From: Hyella sp964606015
GTDB lineage: Bacteria > Cyanobacteriota > Cyanobacteriia > Cyanobacteriales > Xenococcaceae
Reading direction: 5' to 3'
DNA: 9,912 nucleotides
NCBI GenBank assembly: GCA_964606015.1
Contig: CAZSEZ010000149.1
Location: forward strand, 1-9,912
The translations under genes were made by a program, and so were the position numbers. The notes under the pieces were generated by a model. It did no database searches. It was not told where the DNA came from and was given only the letters and a program-made list of their open reading frames with translations. Each line of letters begins with the position of its first letter. Within the stretch, counting starts at the first letter, position 1. This document shows positions 1-6,121 of this stretch, piece after piece.

Positions 1-176
1 GTTCCCTCACGTAACATAGTTGCTAAATTTACACTCATACTAAAAATATCCTGCTATCTTACATACATAATCGGTGATCGATTGGCTGCATTGACTTCTT
101 AAACAGAACCGACACTTATACCTACTTTGGCTAGCGTAAACTGATTTGACAACTGTTTGCGTTAAGAATTTTTACT
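1..176. other. Intergenic DNA upstream of kptA
   Basis: No open reading frame of note is seen here. A short inverted repeat, AATCG-5 nt-CGATT, lies at 69-83. The right part carries the likely kptA promoter. A gene to the left may end outside the window, but nothing in these bases shows it. Confidence 0.4.
146..176 (+). promoter_or_regulatory. Likely kptA promoter
   Basis: A perfect -35 hexamer, TTGACA, lies at 146-151. A -10-like TTTACT (4 of 6 matches) lies at 171-176, with a 19-nt spacer that is somewhat longer than ideal. A transcript would start near 183 and leave a leader of about 50 nt before the ATG at 234. This placement argues against translation from the TTG at 177, which would sit at the edge of the -10 element. 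Inferred from consensus only. Confidence 0.4.
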
Positions 177-233
177 TTGCGTCATGAAGCAAGTAATATT
201 TTTTTACGTTGTCCAGCTATCAAAAATAACTGC

Positions 234-794
234 ATGTCTCGTCAGGTTAAAATCAGTAAATTCCTCAGCTATCATCTGCGACATCGTCCTGATCTTCTGG
301 GTCTAGAGCTGGCTTCTGGTGGCTGGTTAGAGGTGAACAAGTTGCTCGTTGCAGCGAAAAAAAGTGGTTTTTCTTTTACGTTGGCAGAGTTAAAGCAAGT
401 AGTAGCAGAAAACGACAAACAGCGATTTTCTTTCAATAATAAAGGTGACTTAATTAGAGCTAATCAAGGACATAGTGTTCAAGTCGATCTAGAACTTGAT
501 GTTGCTGTTCCGCCGGACATTCTTTACCACGGGACATATCAAAAAGTAGTAGCTCAAATTAAAAAGCAAGGCTTAAAGAAGATGCAACGCCACCACGTTC
601 ATCTTTCTGCTGATCTACAAACAGCAATCAGGGTAGGAGCAAGGAGAGGTTATCCAGTTATTTTTCAGGTAGATGCTTTAGCCATGTGTAATGCAGGGCA
701 TACTTTTTATTGTTCTGAAAACCAGATTTGGCTAACGGAAGTTGTTCCTGCTTGCTATCTCAAACTGTTATCGTCAAACTTAAAAAACAGATAA
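234..794 (+). CDS. kptA: RNA 2'-phosphotransferase (Tpt1/KptA family)
   Basis: The 186-residue product matches the usual length of KptA. This family moves an internal RNA 2'-phosphate to NAD+, giving ADP-ribose 1'',2''-cyclic phosphate and nicotinamide. In eukaryotes it finishes tRNA splicing; its natural substrate in bacteria is unclear. Visible signatures, numbered from the ATG at 234, are the N-terminal SKFLS..LRH block with Arg16-His17, R75-A-N-Q-G-H-S81, Y98-H-G-T101, the HLS motif at 123-125 and VGARRG at 134-139. Arg16, His17, Arg75 and an Arg of the VGxR motif correspond to the catalytic Arg-His-Arg-Arg set of the family. The reading frame extends upstream to a TTG at 177, but the added 19 residues look unrelated to the family and overlap the promoter, so ATG 234 is preferred. 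No clear Shine-Dalgarno sequence is seen. The gene is monocistronic and convergent with desC. Confidence 0.9.
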   Translation: MSRQVKISKFLSYHLRHRPDLLGLELASGGWLEVNKLLVAAKKSGFSFTLAELKQVVAENDKQRFSFNNKGDLIRANQGHSVQVDLELDVAVPPDILYHGTYQKVVAQIKKQGLKKMQRHHVHLSADLQTAIRVGARRGYPVIFQVDALAMCNAGHTFYCSENQIWLTEVVPACYLKLLSSNLKNR

Positions 795-801
795 AAAAAG
801 A

Positions 802-837
802 CAGTAGATGAGCTAACTGAAAGTCGGCTTTCTACTG
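802..837. terminator. Hairpin between convergent kptA and desC
   Basis: CAGTAGA (802-808) pairs perfectly with TCTACTG (831-837) around a 22-nt loop. A competing inner hairpin GAAAG-TCGG-CTTTC lies inside the loop and right arm. It sits 7 nt after the kptA stop and before the end of desC, where a shared terminator is expected. There is no strong T-run, so a terminator role is only likely. Confidence 0.4.
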
Positions 838-886
838 CTAATACGATGATAAATAGTGATTAATTAGCTCAAGCCACAGCTTAAAC

Positions 887-1711
887 TTATGCTTTGCTTT
901 CTTTATACTTAGGTAGTTTTACATTATTGGCTAAACCAGCCATAGATAAAGTTTTGATGATCATCCAGGTAATATCGATTTCCCACCATTGCAAACCATG
1001 ACGCGCAGAGTATTGGAAAGCATGGTGATTGTTGTGCCAGCCCTCACCAAAAGTTAGTAAAGCAACCCACCAGCAGTTAAGAGAACCGTCATTAGACTCA
1101 TGACTTTTGTAGCCAAAAAAGTGAGTAGCACTGTTGACTAACCAAGTGCAGTGAAAAACTACTACTAAACGGAAGAAAATTCCCCAAATGACATAAGACC
1201 AGCCACCCCAGAAAAACAGTGCTAACCCGAGAACTACTTGAATAGGAATAAAAAATTTCTGGCAAAACTGATAAAAGCGATCACCTTCAAGATCTTTGAT
1301 ATAGCGGGGGATTTCATCTTGTGCTGGACATTTGTGCATCATCCAAGACCAATGGCTCCATAGGAAACCCTTCTTAGAGTTGTGGGGATCTGCATGAGTG
1401 TCAGAGTATTTATGGTGAATACGATGTATTCCGATCCAGTCAAGCGGTCCTCCTTGGCAAGCAAGAGTTCCTAAAAAGATGAAGAAGTATTCCACAAATT
1501 TATTCGCTTCAAAGCTTTTGTGAGAAGCCAAACGATGAAACCCGACGGTAATACCCCATTCAGTAACACAGTAGAGCACGAATGCTACTCCTACAGCGCC
1601 CCAGCTAAAATTCCTAGGGAGAAAAGCCAAGCAGGCGATCGCATGAATGCTCGCCATATAAAGAATGTTATCCCAAGCTAAAGGGAGTTTTTCTGATGTC
1701 GCAATTGTCAT
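887..1711 (-). CDS. desC: Acyl-lipid delta-9 fatty acid desaturase (DesC type)
   Basis: The 274-residue integral membrane di-iron enzyme is predicted to introduce the first (delta-9) double bond into saturated acyl chains of membrane lipids, using ferredoxin-derived electrons in cyanobacteria. The three histidine boxes are intact: HRLASH (59-64), HRIHH (96-100) and HNNHH (226-230). The block GTLACQGGP (81-89) and the run GEGWHNNHH are typical of the DesC/stearoyl desaturase family. Hydrophobic segments lie around 16-32, 38-57, 73-92 and 153-190. The length is normal for cyanobacterial DesC. The start ATG (complement of 1709-1711) follows a weak ribosome site. Cyanobacteria often carry DesC1 and DesC2 with different sn-position preference; sequence alone does not tell me which this is. 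It is divergent from the PLP enzyme gene across 129 bp. Confidence 0.93.
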   Translation of the reverse strand: MTIATSEKLPLAWDNILYMASIHAIACLAFLPRNFSWGAVGVAFVLYCVTEWGITVGFHRLASHKSFEANKFVEYFFIFLGTLACQGGPLDWIGIHRIHHKYSDTHADPHNSKKGFLWSHWSWMMHKCPAQDEIPRYIKDLEGDRFYQFCQKFFIPIQVVLGLALFFWGGWSYVIWGIFFRLVVVFHCTWLVNSATHFFGYKSHESNDGSLNCWWVALLTFGEGWHNNHHAFQYSARHGLQWWEIDITWMIIKTLSMAGLANNVKLPKYKESKA

Positions 1712-1840
1712 TTAATGAATAACCTGAATCTCAACTTTGCTTATTTTTTCTAGATGATGCGAGATCTTAGTCGCACCATTAAGGATGGTAAAAAGTAAAA
1801 ATAAAAGGTAGAATCGTAAACCTCACTTTCCACCGATAGC
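1712..1840. promoter_or_regulatory. Divergent promoter region of desC and the PLP-enzyme gene
   Basis: These 129 bp must hold the promoters of both genes. A -10-like TAGAAT (5 of 6) lies at 1809-1814 for the plus strand, without a convincing -35. Inverted repeats cluster in the middle: ACCAT-TAAGG-ATGGT at 1775-1789 and GCGA-8 nt-TCGC at 1759-1774. These could be an operator or a leader structure, but no known regulator site is recognised. Confidence 0.35.
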
Positions 1841-3076
1841 ATGATTAATGGTTCCGATCTGCTGCTAGAAGCAGAAAAAGCACTAATACCGATTTTTTCT
1901 GGTATTGACACTCAGGTCAAGGGAAATTTGAAAAAAGTGTTAAGGGCTTTCCGCGATCGCAAAGTGGGAGTACAACATTTCTCTAGCGTCAGCGGTTACG
2001 GTCATGACGACTTAGGAAGAGATACTCTAGATCAAGTCTTTGCCCAGGTCATGCAAGCAGAAGCTGCTGCTGTGAGAGTGCAGTTCGTTTCAGGAACTCA
2101 TGCGATCGCTTGTGCCTTGTACGGTGTACTACGCCCTGGTGACGAGATGCTGGCCGTTGCTGGCGCACCCTATGACACCCTAGAGGAAGTGATTGGTACA
2201 AGAGGAAACTCTCAAGGCTCCCTTGCAGAGTTTAACATTGAATACCGTCAATTAAACTTAACAAACCAGGGAAAAATTGACTGGGAGGCTCTCAAAACAG
2301 CAGTAAAACCCAAGACCCGATTAGTTTTGATCCAACGTTCTTGTGGCTATTCTTGGCGTGAAAGTCTTGCTATCAGTGACATAGAGAGAATTGTCCAGAT
2401 CGTCAAGCAGCAAAATCCTAATACAGTCTGTTTTGTCGATAATTGCTACGGTGAATTTATCGAGTCAGTTGAACCCACTGCTGTAGGTGCAGATTTAATG
2501 GCTGGCTCGCTGATCAAGAATCCTGGGGGAACTATTGTCACCGCAGGAGGCTATGTAGCAGGTAAAGCAGATTTAGTAGAAATGGCTGCATGTCGTCTGA
2601 CTGCCCCAGGAATTGGCTCTAGCAGTGGTGCCACTCTCAATCAAAGTCGTTTGATGTTTCAAGGTTTGTTTTTGGCTCCTCAAATGGTGGGTGAAGCAAT
2701 TAAGGGTACTCATTTGGTAGCTTATGTTTTTGACAAATTAGGTTATGAAGTAAGCCCCAAGCCTTTAGAACCAAGACACGATATTATCCAGAGTATTCAA
2801 TTTGGCGATCCTGATAAATTAATTGCTTTTTGTCGTGCGATTCAGCAGTCTTCACCTGTAGATTCTTATGTGGTGCCCGTTCCTGCTGCAATGCCTGGAT
2901 ATGCTAGCGAACTAGTAATGGCAGGAGGAACTTTTATCGATGGTAGTACTTCAGAGTTTTCGGCTGATGGCCCTCTCAGGGAGCCATATATTGCCTTTTG
3001 TCAGGGAGGAACTCATTGGACGCATGTCGCGATCGCTTTAGAATCAGCTATTGCAGCGATTGGCTATAAGTCTTAA
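1841..3076 (+). CDS. PLP-dependent methionine gamma-lyase / aluminium-resistance family protein
   Basis: The 411-residue protein belongs by sequence to the Met_gamma_lyase family (PF06838), also annotated as aluminium resistance protein or YnbB, a fold-type I PLP enzyme family. Visible marks are the N-terminal QHFSSVSGYGHDD block, the FVSGTHAI cofactor-phosphate region, FVDNCYGEF with Asp200 as the pyridine-nitrogen ligand, and GSLIKNPGG with Lys226 as the likely Schiff-base lysine. The C-terminal end carries FCQGGTHWTH. Length (about 410) is normal. The reaction is not firmly established for the family; cysteine/methionine sulfur-lyase activity is inferred from relatedness. The start ATG follows CACCGATAGC without a clear Shine-Dalgarno sequence. 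The gene appears monocistronic: the next gene is 147 bp away behind a large inverted repeat. Confidence 0.88.
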   Translation: MINGSDLLLEAEKALIPIFSGIDTQVKGNLKKVLRAFRDRKVGVQHFSSVSGYGHDDLGRDTLDQVFAQVMQAEAAAVRVQFVSGTHAIACALYGVLRPGDEMLAVAGAPYDTLEEVIGTRGNSQGSLAEFNIEYRQLNLTNQGKIDWEALKTAVKPKTRLVLIQRSCGYSWRESLAISDIERIVQIVKQQNPNTVCFVDNCYGEFIESVEPTAVGADLMAGSLIKNPGGTIVTAGGYVAGKADLVEMAACRLTAPGIGSSSGATLNQSRLMFQGLFLAPQMVGEAIKGTHLVAYVFDKLGYEVSPKPLEPRHDIIQSIQFGDPDKLIAFCRAIQQSSPVDSYVVPVPAAMPGYASELVMAGGTFIDGSTSEFSADGPLREPYIAFCQGGTHWTHVAIALESAIAAIGYKS

Positions 3077-3096
3077 AGCTAGTTAGTTAGCTCGTG

Positions 3097-3160
3097 TTGA
3101 TAACAGATACTGAGAGTTTGGCTCCTCACCGTGGGCTGATAGTAGTTAATCTGTTATTAA
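3097..3160. repeat. 12-bp inverted repeat between PLP-enzyme gene and pstA
   Basis: TTGATAACAGAT (3097-3108) is matched by ATCTGTTATTAA (3149-3160), with 11 Watson-Crick pairs and one G-T pair. The 40-nt loop contains a smaller stem, CUCA-CCG-UGGG. It begins 20 nt after the upstream stop codon. It may act as a terminator or 3' end structure for the PLP-enzyme transcript. The right arm overlaps the Pho-box-like repeats, so one of the two readings may be coincidental. Confidence 0.4.
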
Positions 3161-3188
3161 TTTAGACTTTAAGCTGGAATGGCATAAT
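3145..3188 (+). promoter_or_regulatory. Pho-box-like repeats and -10 before pstA
   Basis: Three octamers resembling the cyanobacterial SphR/PhoB box (Py-TTAA-Py-Py-T/A) occur in a row: GTTAATCT (3145-3152), ATTAATTT (3156-3163) and TTTAAGCT (3168-3175). Each matches 7 of 8 positions. Their TTAA cores are spaced 11 and 12 bp apart, close to the 11-bp period of known boxes. CATAAT (5 of 6 to the -10 consensus) follows at 3183-3188, and the ATG of pstA is at 3224. This fits phosphate-starvation control of pstA, but the DNA is AT-rich and TTAA is common, so this is a moderate inference. Confidence 0.45.
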
Positions 3189-3223
3189 TACTGGAGATTC
3201 AAAGTAGCTAGCTAATAATTAAC

Positions 3224-4102
3224 ATGACCGATTTTAATCCCGCTAGTTTGCAGAAAAACCCTGCTTCGCCCCGCACATTGTTTGGGCTGTTTATGTCAGG
3301 AGTAGCAGGTCTGTTTACGATAATAGCGCTCGTCCCTTTGTTTATAATTTTGGGCTATCTTCTGACCAAAGGTATTAGTTCTCTACGCCCTAGTGTGTTT
3401 ACCGAATTACCTCCCCCAGCTTTTACCGAGGGTGGCGGTTTTGGTAATGCAATCATCGGTACAGTGATTATGGTGGGAATTGGCTGTTTAATAAGTGTTC
3501 CCATCGGTATAATGGCAGCGATTTACCTATCAGAGTTTAGTAAAGGCAGTAAGTTAGCAGAGTGGATTCGTTTTGCAACCAACGTGTTGAGTGGTGTCCC
3601 CTCAATCATCATTGGAGTCTTTGCTTATACTGCAATTGTTTTAGTGACTAGACAGTATTCTGCTTGGGCTGGGGGCTTTGCTCTGGCTATTTTGATGTTA
3701 CCAATCATTGTGCGAACTACGGATGAGGCACTTAAGCTTGTCCCCCAAGAGGTACGTCAAGCCTCAATTGGTATAGGTGCTAATGATTATCAAACAGTTT
3801 TACAAGTGGTTCTGCCTGCTGCGATTCCGGCCATTATTACAGGCGTTACTCTAGCTGTGGCTAGGGCTGCGGGGGAAACTGCACCATTGCTATTTACAGC
3901 TCTGTTTACTCAGTATTGGCCTGATTGGGAAAAATTCTTTGCTGAACCCACAGCCTCTTTAGCTGTTTTGGTTTATAACTTTGCTATTGTTCCTTTTGAG
4001 AACCAGCAAGAGTTGGCTTGGGCTGCTGCTTTTATTTTGGTAGTTTTGGTCTTAACCACTAGCATTATTTCAAGAATTGCTACTTCTCGACGCACCTATT
4101 AA
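3224..4102 (+). CDS. pstA: Phosphate ABC transporter permease PstA
   Basis: The 292-residue inner-membrane protein is one of the two permease subunits of the high-affinity phosphate importer PstSCAB. About six membrane segments are seen, from roughly 25-48 to 265-286. The cytoplasmic EAA-type loop that contacts the ATPase starts near E176-V-R-Q-A-S and runs through IGIGANDYQTVLQVVLPAAIPAI. The family hallmark GETAPLLFTA begins at Gly217. Length is normal. Its partners pstS, pstC and pstB are not adjacent: upstream is the unrelated PLP-enzyme gene, and downstream 345 bp hold no ATPase gene. It therefore seems to be transcribed alone, perhaps from the Pho-box-like promoter in front. The product must work with PstC and PstB encoded elsewhere. 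No strong Shine-Dalgarno sequence lies near the start. Confidence 0.93.
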   Translation: MTDFNPASLQKNPASPRTLFGLFMSGVAGLFTIIALVPLFIILGYLLTKGISSLRPSVFTELPPPAFTEGGGFGNAIIGTVIMVGIGCLISVPIGIMAAIYLSEFSKGSKLAEWIRFATNVLSGVPSIIIGVFAYTAIVLVTRQYSAWAGGFALAILMLPIIVRTTDEALKLVPQEVRQASIGIGANDYQTVLQVVLPAAIPAIITGVTLAVARAAGETAPLLFTALFTQYWPDWEKFFAEPTASLAVLVYNFAIVPFENQQELAWAAAFILVVLVLTTSIISRIATSRRTY

Positions 4103-4447
4103 ATTATTCTGAATAAGAATTTTTGAGGTTAAATCTCCCCTAGTCTATTTCGATTTTTGAGATATCAAGATTGAAGGCAAAGGGGTTTATTTTTGGTAAA
4201 AATAAGCCTAAATACTTATGGCAGGATGATAAAAATATCGTTGTAATTTCTTTTATGAAAAAAAAGTGTTATAACCAATCCAGAATTAAAGTTAAGAACT
4301 TTTACAGGTTCAAAATAATCAGTAATAATACTTTGGTTCTATTGATGTTTGGTTGAGCATATCTACTTATTAAAGATGTGCAAAACACAAAGTTATTTAT
4401 TGCTAGTTACTGATTAGCAAGAGATAACGTTCTCTACACAGTAAATT
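4103..4447. other. AT-rich intergenic region without a convincing gene
   Basis: The 345 bp are A- and T-rich with many homopolymer runs. A weak stem TTATT-CTG-AATAA (4104-4116) followed by a T-rich stretch just after the pstA stop may end its transcript. A perfect short palindrome, AAAGTT-AAG-AACTTT, lies at 4288-4302. Frames through the region have low-complexity, Lys/Asn/Ile-rich translations without family character. The right end holds the inverted repeats at 4400-4434. No pstB remnant could be recognised. Confidence 0.5.
4400..4434. promoter_or_regulatory. Two adjacent inverted repeats before the unknown gene
   Basis: TTGCTA (4400-4405) and TAGCAA (4415-4420) form a perfect 6-bp inverted repeat around 9 nt. 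Directly after it, GAGA-TAACGT-TCTC (4421-4434) is a second dyad with an AACGTT core. They lie 13 nt before the ATG at 4448. They may be an operator or leader hairpins. No matching regulator is recognised. Confidence 0.3.
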
Positions 4448-4774
4448 ATGACGATTCTTTTTTACCCAGCACATATTCAAATTGTTGAGAAAAAAATTGA
4501 TGGTTGGTTCTATAGTCCTGGACAGTTGATTACTAATCCCCAGCGACAGAATATAAATTTGTTGAATATTGAAGAAAGACATGGCTTGACCAAGAGACAA
4601 GTCATCATCGAGTTATTTCGTCGCTACAGTGGCAAACTCGGCTTTTATCTGGTTAATTTGGCGAATCGAGAATATCACTACTGTGGAGAGACTAAAAATG
4701 ATGTCAGAGAAAAGCTATGGTCTTTGGGTATAGGTAGACCGGATCCAACGGAGACTAACAGTAAAACTGAATAA
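4448..4774 (+). CDS. Small protein of unknown function, coupled to Nudix hydrolase
   Basis: I do not recognise a characterised family. The 108-residue product is soluble, without signal peptide or membrane segment. It has an N-terminal beta-like part (ILFYPAHIQIVEKK, then GWFYSP), a central basic helix (KRQVIIELFRRY, about 49-60) and a conserved-looking C-terminal part with YHYCGETKNDVREKLWSLGIGRPDPTE spread over the last 35 residues. The amino-acid mix is that of a genuine protein, and it resembles small conserved hypothetical proteins of cyanobacteria. Its TAA stop shares its last A with the ATG of the Nudix gene (TAATG, 4772-4776), so the two are translationally coupled. This suggests a related role, but none can be named. 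The start lacks a clear Shine-Dalgarno sequence. Confidence 0.7.
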   Translation: MTILFYPAHIQIVEKKIDGWFYSPGQLITNPQRQNINLLNIEERHGLTKRQVIIELFRRYSGKLGFYLVNLANREYHYCGETKNDVREKLWSLGIGRPDPTETNSKTE

Positions 4775-5202
4775 TGGCTTATCGTAATCCTGCTCCAACA
4801 GTAGACATCATTATCGAATTGTGCGATCGCCAAGAACGACCAATCGTACTTATTGAAAGGAAAAATATTCCCTACGGTTGGGCGATTCCTGGAGGCTTTG
4901 TTGACTATGGCGAATCAATTGAGAGTGCGGCCATTCGTGAAGCACAAGAAGAGGTCAGCTTAGAAGTTGAGTTGGTAGAACAGTTTTATGTATATTCCGA
5001 TCCCCAACGAGATAAGCGTCAACACACTATTGCAATTGTCTTTATTGCTACCGCAGTAGGAGACCCAAAGGCAGCCGATGATGCCAAAAATCTAGCCATT
5101 TTTAGTCAATGGAACATGCCTACAGAACTCTGTTTCGATCACAATCAAATAATGAATGATTACTGGCATTATCGAAATTATGGGATCAGACCCAAAATCT
5201 GA
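4774..5202 (+). CDS. Nudix hydrolase, possibly ADP-ribose pyrophosphatase-like
   Basis: The 142-residue protein is a single Nudix domain. Such enzymes hydrolyse nucleoside diphosphates linked to another group and bind Mg2+ through the Nudix box. The box runs from Gly41 to about Leu63: Gly41-x5-Glu47-x7-Arg55-Glu56-Ala57-x-Glu59-Glu60-x-Ser62-Leu63. All metal-binding acids are present. The usual Gly near the end of the box is Ser62, a tolerated but notable change. WAIPGGFVDYGES is typical of small NudF/ADP-ribose pyrophosphatase-like members; substrate cannot be read from sequence. The N-terminal NPAPTVDIIIEL and the R-QHTIAIVFIA strand fit that group. The ATG at 4774 overlaps the stop codon of the upstream unknown gene by one base. 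Confidence 0.88.
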   Translation: MAYRNPAPTVDIIIELCDRQERPIVLIERKNIPYGWAIPGGFVDYGESIESAAIREAQEEVSLEVELVEQFYVYSDPQRDKRQHTIAIVFIATAVGDPKAADDAKNLAIFSQWNMPTELCFDHNQIMNDYWHYRNYGIRPKI

Positions 5203-5479
5203 TTTCGGGTGAATTAATCGTGGGTGTATAATTTTTTACGCAAGATCTCACGTATACCTATTGAGTATTTTTGACTAATTTAGTATCTAGTTAAACTTGT
5301 ACTGCATACCTAGTATTCTTTTGATTAATTTACATAGTTTAGATGCAGAAAAGGAATGCAAGATGGTACAAGGTTAGTAAATATACCAGTTATGGTAACA
5401 ATGGATACGGTCAAGAGCGATCTAGGGAATTTATAAAGGTAAGTATTATTCAAGAGGAAAGGTTTTTAACCAGAGATAG
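5203..5479. promoter_or_regulatory. Upstream region of the haem-protein cluster
   Basis: These 277 bp hold no gene and must contain the promoter of the globin-cytochrome cluster. Two near-identical direct repeats, TTGACTAATTTA (5271-5282) and TTGATTAATTTA (5321-5332), start exactly 50 bp apart. Each could be a -35-like or activator site, but no well-placed -10 is convincing. A purine-rich AGAGGAAAGG lies at 5453-5462, and a short dyad GGTT-TTT-AACC (5461-5471) lies between it and the ATG. No exact GTA-N8-TAC (NtcA) or TTGAC-N6-GTCAA type site was found by eye. Confidence 0.35.
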
Positions 5480-6085
5480 ATGTCACTACAAGTAGAATTG
5501 CTAGAAGCAAGTTTCGAGAAAGTAAAGCCTCAGGCGGATGAGTTTGTTAGTAGCTTTTACGACAATCTGTTCACAATGTATCCTGACGCTAAGCCTTTGT
5601 TTACTCACTCAAACATGGCAGAGCAGAAGAAGAAACTATTAGCTTCCCTGGTACTGGTAGTAGAAAATCTCCGTAACCCTGATGCTTTGAGTAGTTCACT
5701 TCGTGGCTTGGGTGCCAGACATGTTAAGTATGGGGCTCTGCCAGAACACTATCCTCTAGTTGGTAATTCTTTGCTGGCTACTTTTGAGCAATATCTTCAA
5801 GAGGAGTGGACTCCTAATGTTAAAGAAGCCTGGGTTGGTGCTTACGGGGCGATTACCGAGATTATGCTAGACGGAGCTGACTATAGCCAAGAAGAGGTCG
5901 CTCTAGAGCCGAAAGTCGATGTGTCTCTCAGCGAAGAGGAAATTGCTGCTATTAATTCTGCTGCACCGAATGCTACAGGTACTCCAGCTACAAGTGCCGA
6001 CTCTGAGGGCAATTCCAATACTGGATTATTTGCTGTTGTTGGTGGCGGAATTATTGGCGTGATTCTACTCCTAATTCTTTTGTAA
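5480..6085 (+). CDS. Tail-anchored single-domain globin
   Basis: Residues 1-135 form a classical globin like Vitreoscilla haemoglobin or the haem domain of flavohaemoglobin. Key positions by alignment from memory are Tyr27 (B10, in FYDNLF), Gln49 (E7), proximal His81 (F8, in ARHVKYG) and Tyr91 (in PEHYPLVG). Such globins bind O2 and NO, and many convert NO to nitrate given a reductase. There is no FAD/NAD domain. Instead, an acidic then Ser/Thr/Ala/Asn-rich linker (136-180) leads to a glycine- and leucine-rich membrane segment (182-201) that ends the protein. With no signal peptide, the haem domain is most likely cytoplasmic and the tail inserted in the membrane. The glutamate of the VHb/flavohaemoglobin catalytic triad near the domain end is not obvious. 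A TAG immediately before the ATG fixes the start. Opens the five-gene haem cluster; 33 nt precede the next gene. Confidence 0.88.
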   Translation: MSLQVELLEASFEKVKPQADEFVSSFYDNLFTMYPDAKPLFTHSNMAEQKKKLLASLVLVVENLRNPDALSSSLRGLGARHVKYGALPEHYPLVGNSLLATFEQYLQEEWTPNVKEAWVGAYGAITEIMLDGADYSQEEVALEPKVDVSLSEEEIAAINSAAPNATGTPATSADSEGNSNTGLFAVVGGGIIGVILLLILL

Positions 6086-6106
6086 TAAAGGCTATATGCC
6101 AGAATT

Positions 6107-6121
6107 GGAGCCAAAATTTTG
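6107..6121 (+). promoter_or_regulatory. Shine-Dalgarno and TTG start of pentahaem gene
   Basis: GGAG (6107-6110) lies 8 nt before TTG 6119-6121, ideal spacing for this non-ATG start. The next in-frame ATG (6173) would remove the basic n-region and half of the hydrophobic core of the signal sequence. Confidence 0.6.

Noticed and set aside
177..233. N-terminal extension of kptA from TTG 177
   Set aside because: The 19 extra residues do not look like the family, the TTG overlaps the probable -10 region, and ATG 234 gives the normal family length.
4171..4356. Possible 61-residue Lys-rich gene on the plus strand
   Set aside because: It begins at a TTG without a ribosome site, has low-complexity AT-driven composition and no family character.
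4403..4600. Possible 65-residue gene on the minus strand
   Set aside because: It overlaps the start of the plus-strand unknown gene, which has better composition and a coupled neighbour.
234..5202. Functional link between kptA (makes ADP-ribose cyclic phosphate) and the Nudix hydrolase (may cleave ADP-ribose)
   Set aside because: The genes are 4 kb apart with three unrelated genes between, one on the other strand; chemistry alone is not enough.
5203..5479. NtcA site upstream of the globin gene
   Set aside because: GTA and TAC triplets occur (for example near 5375-5390) but never with the 8-nt spacing.
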